Part shown: positions 6,272 to 7,696 of the stretch, in pieces
Numbering within the stretch: position 1 is the first letter of the stretch
How the letters are laid out: each line of letters starts with the position of its first letter
Assembly: GCA_947074335.1 (NCBI GenBank)
Contig: CAMTPG010000116.1
Coordinates: forward strand, 1 to 7,696
Length of the DNA stretch: 7,696 nt
Origin: an uncultured Parabacteroides sp.
GTDB lineage: Bacteria > Bacteroidota > Bacteroidia > Bacteroidales > Tannerellaceae
Direction of reading: 5' to 3'
Program-made: the position numbers and the translations under genes
Notes under the pieces: model-generated
What the model was told of the DNA's origin: nothing
Databases searched by the model: none
What the model saw: only the letters and a program-made list of their open reading frames with translations

Positions 6272-6847
6272 ATGAAATACGAATTAATAAAATTACCTTA
6301 TGAGCTGAATGCGCTCGAACCCGTGATGAGTCAGAAAACGCTCGAATTCCATTGGGGTAAACATCTGCAGGCTTATGTAAACAATCTGAATAAGCTGATC
6401 GAGGGTACACCTTTCGAAAACGAACCGCTCGATGTGATTATTGCAAAAGCCGAAGGTCCGCTGTTTAATAATGCCGGTCAGGTACTCAATCATAATATGT
6501 TTTTCCAGCAGTTCTCTGCCAAAGGCGGTGGAGCACCCAAAGGCAAGCTGGCCGAAAAGATTAATGCCACCTGGGGATCGTTCGAGAATTTCCAAAAAGA
6601 ATTTACCACTGCTGCTGCCGGTTTATTCGGATCAGGCTGGACCTGGCTGGCTCGTGAGAAAGACGGATCGCTGATAATTACAAAAGAGGCCAACGGTAGT
6701 AATCCGGTTGCCCGCGGACTTGTTCCGATTTTAGGATTTGATGTTTGGGAACATGCCTATTATCTGGATTATCAGAATCGTCGTCCTGACTTTCTGCAGG
6801 AACTTTGGAAAATTACCGATTGGGATATAATTGAAGAAAGATATTGA
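6272..6847 (+). CDS. sodB: Superoxide dismutase, Fe/Mn type (probably cambialistic)
   Basis: The 191-residue protein converts superoxide to oxygen and hydrogen peroxide in the cytosol. It has the complete metal site: H27 (LEFHWGKH), H74 (QVLNHNMFF), D157 and H161 (GFDVWEHAYYLDY). The N-terminal Tyr35 region (HLQAYVNNLN) and the substrate-gateway HWGKH are intact. Gln70 in NNAGQVLNH is the Fe-type position of the active-site glutamine. Gly155, just before the metal-ligand loop, is the residue that in Porphyromonas gingivalis superoxide dismutase is linked to activity with either Fe or Mn, so a cambialistic enzyme is expected. Length is normal. The start at ATG 6272 matches the family N-terminus (KYELIKLPYELNALEP). 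It stands alone, with a strong terminator 33 nt downstream and a possible operator upstream; oxygen-responsive control is known for such genes in the group but is not shown here. Confidence 0.96.
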   Translation: MKYELIKLPYELNALEPVMSQKTLEFHWGKHLQAYVNNLNKLIEGTPFENEPLDVIIAKAEGPLFNNAGQVLNHNMFFQQFSAKGGGAPKGKLAEKINATWGSFENFQKEFTTAAAGLFGSGWTWLAREKDGSLIITKEANGSNPVARGLVPILGFDVWEHAYYLDYQNRRPDFLQELWKITDWDIIEERY

Positions 6848-6880
6848 TTTTTCGATCTGTTTTATTTTTTAGTGTTAAAG

Positions 6881-6909
6881 ACCGGCAGGTATTCTACCTG
6901 TCGGTTTTT
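6881..6909 (+). terminator. Intrinsic terminator after the superoxide dismutase gene
   Basis: ACCGGCAGGTA (6881-6891) pairs with TACCTGTCGGT (6895-6905), 11 bp with one G-T pair and a TTC loop, and is followed by a T-run to 6909. It lies 33 nt past the stop codon. Confidence 0.92.
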
Positions 6910-7068
6910 ATTCATTTTGACACACTTTAGGCTGAAAATCAAAAAAAAATGCATTCATCTGACTGATATTCAATATTTGATGAAAAATTTCTTTATTTAT
7001 TCTAAGCATTATTGTCTTTTGTTTGTTATATAATAAAAAGAGTATAAATCCGTAAAATTGTAAAGAAG

Positions 7069-7425
7069 ATGAAAGTTCCGGAAATAACAAAAAAAGAATT
7101 TCTGACTAAAGTAGCTGATTTCGAAACCAGTCCCGGCGAATGGATATTTCTCGGTGAACGGCCGTGTATTGTTGATTTTTACGCATCCTGGTGCGGACCT
7201 TGTAAAATGATTGCTCCCATTCTGGATGAACTGGCTGGCGATTATGCCGGAACCATTGATTTTTATAAAGTAAATACAGAGAAAGAAGAGCATCTGTCGC
7301 AGGTTTTCGATATCCGCAGTATTCCTACTATTTTGTTTTGTCCGGTCGACGGTCAGCCTCAAATTGTAAAAGGTGCCATGGGGAAAGCCGATTTTAAGAA
7401 AATCATCGAAGAGATTCTGCTCTAA
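7069..7425 (+). CDS. trxA: Thioredoxin (WCGPC)
   Basis: The 118-residue protein has the thioredoxin fold signature: strand IVDFYASWCGPCK with active-site C42 and C45, and the cis-proline P86 in SIPT. D36 in VDFYA corresponds to the buried Asp of thioredoxins. It is cytosolic (no signal peptide) and reduces protein disulfides with electrons from thioredoxin reductase. The N-terminal region is about ten residues longer than in E. coli TrxA, with GEWIFLGERPCIVDF before the active site, a form common in Bacteroidota, which carry several thioredoxin paralogues; which paralogue this is cannot be told here, so the symbol is provisional. ATG 7069 follows TAAAGAAG. The gene is alone between two terminators. 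Upstream 6910-7068 is very AT-rich, with TTTG near 7021-7024 but no clean TAnnTTTG element. Confidence 0.93.
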   Translation: MKVPEITKKEFLTKVADFETSPGEWIFLGERPCIVDFYASWCGPCKMIAPILDELAGDYAGTIDFYKVNTEKEEHLSQVFDIRSIPTILFCPVDGQPQIVKGAMGKADFKKIIEEILL

Positions 7426-7461
7426 ATAAAAAAGATTCTTTTTTTCAACTACATACTTGGT

Positions 7462-7509
7462 TCGTTCTTTCGCGCACTGAAAAACAGTGAACGGAAGAAC
7501 GATTTTTTT
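7462..7509 (+). terminator. Intrinsic terminator after the thioredoxin gene
   Basis: TCGTTCTT-T-CG (7462-7472) pairs with CG-G-AAGAACGA (7492-7502), then a 2x2 internal loop, then CACTG/CAGTG (7475-7479 with 7485-7489) closed by an AAAAA loop. Seven T follow at 7503-7509. It separates thioredoxin from the tRNA promoter. Confidence 0.9.
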
Positions 7510-7586
7510 AGCAGGTTATTCGGCTGTATATGAATGGATTTATATAAATTAGCGAAAAAACATTGAAAAAAAGTTTGCATCAGGTA

Positions 7587-7616
7587 TTGCATATTTAAAA
7601 TTAATACATACCTTTG
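7587..7616 (+). promoter_or_regulatory. Bacteroidota-type promoter for the tRNA-Thr gene
   Basis: TTG at 7587-7589 is the -33 element and TACCTTTG at 7609-7616 is a full match to the -7 consensus TAnnTTTG, with 19 nt between them. Transcription should begin near 7622, giving a leader of about 20 nt before the tRNA. This is the best promoter in the window and the strongest clue to the phylum. Confidence 0.85.
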
Positions 7617-7643
7617 CACCCGCAATCGAGAGAGATTGAGACT

Positions 7644-7696
7644 GCCTCTTTAGCTCAGTTGGCCAGAGCACGTGATTTGTAATCTCGGGGTCGTTG
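7644..7696 (+). tRNA. tRNA-Thr(TGT), 3' part beyond the window
   Basis: The acceptor 5' strand GCCTCTT (7644-7650) is followed by TA, the D-arm GCTC...GAGC (7653-7669), the anticodon stem CGTGA/TCTCG and the loop TTTGTAA (7676-7682) with anticodon TGT. The variable region and the start of the T-arm (GGTCGTTG) are present; the T-loop, the acceptor 3' strand and the end are cut off. One T-T mismatch sits in the middle of the anticodon stem; I recall similar stems in Bacteroidota tRNA-Thr and do not treat it as damage. TGT reads ACA and other ACN codons. Confidence 0.9.

Noticed and set aside
6293..6595. 100-codon minus-strand open frame within superoxide dismutase
   Set aside because: It is antisense to a clear enzyme gene and is a shadow of its codon pattern.
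7009..7362. 117-codon minus-strand open frame across thioredoxin
   Set aside because: It is antisense to the WCGPC gene and its translation is not protein-like.
7671..7687. T-T mismatch in the anticodon stem of the tRNA
   Set aside because: The rest of the tRNA is normal and the promoter is strong; I recall this stem from other Bacteroidota tRNA-Thr genes, so it is not a sign of a pseudogene.
1..7696. CRISPR arrays, insertion sequences, integrase or attachment sites
   Set aside because: No regularly spaced direct repeats, transposase or integrase motifs, or duplicated tRNA ends were found; the tRNA is cut before any 3' attachment site could be seen.

Overview
This window looks like chromosomal DNA from a member of the Bacteroidota, most likely the order Bacteroidales. 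The evidence is the set of -7 elements of the TAnnTTTG type (clearest in front of the tRNA at the right end), weak or absent Shine-Dalgarno sequences, a fimbrillin-like surface lipoprotein, a Porphyromonas/Bacteroides-type Fe/Mn superoxide dismutase, and moderately AT-rich DNA. Genus and species cannot be fixed by reading alone.

Layout. Everything from 1 to 6133 is read from the minus strand; everything from 6272 to the end is read from the plus strand. From the right-hand end of the minus block leftwards: a small acidic cytosolic protein (5774-6133), an EptA-like phosphoethanolamine transferase (3867-5591) closed by a strong hairpin terminator (3687-3725), then a compact five-gene cluster (892-3618), and finally the 5' part of a fimbrillin-family lipoprotein (1-755) that runs off the window. 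The plus block holds an Fe/Mn superoxide dismutase (6272-6847) with its own terminator, a thioredoxin (7069-7425) with its own terminator, and the start of a tRNA-Thr(TGT) gene with a textbook Bacteroidota promoter. No stretch over 300 bases lacks a gene. The longest non-coding gap (3619-3866) holds only the terminator, a second small hairpin and the undefined promoter region of the peptide cluster.

The most interesting part is the five-gene cluster. It reads, in order of transcription: a 70-residue Ser/Ala/Gly/Cys-rich peptide with five Cys in S-[S/A]-C-[G/S] motifs (3406-3618), a radical SAM/SPASM enzyme 23 nt downstream (2336-3382), an iron-sulfur-flavoprotein-type reductase (1636-2256), an exported protein of unknown family (1115-1633), and a tiny two-helix membrane protein whose frame is broken at a T7 run (892-1079). 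This is the architecture of a ribosomally made, radical-SAM-modified peptide (RiPP) system, probably forming thioether crosslinks. It resembles the group NCBI calls the radical SAM/SPASM 'ACGX system', whose product is, as far as I know, uncharacterised. The link of the three downstream genes to the peptide is inferred from collinearity.

The other genes are envelope or oxidative-stress functions: lipid A decoration (EptA-like), superoxide removal, and thiol-disulfide exchange (thioredoxin). A perfect 8-bp inverted repeat lies in the divergent gap between the superoxide dismutase and the small acidic protein and may be an operator.
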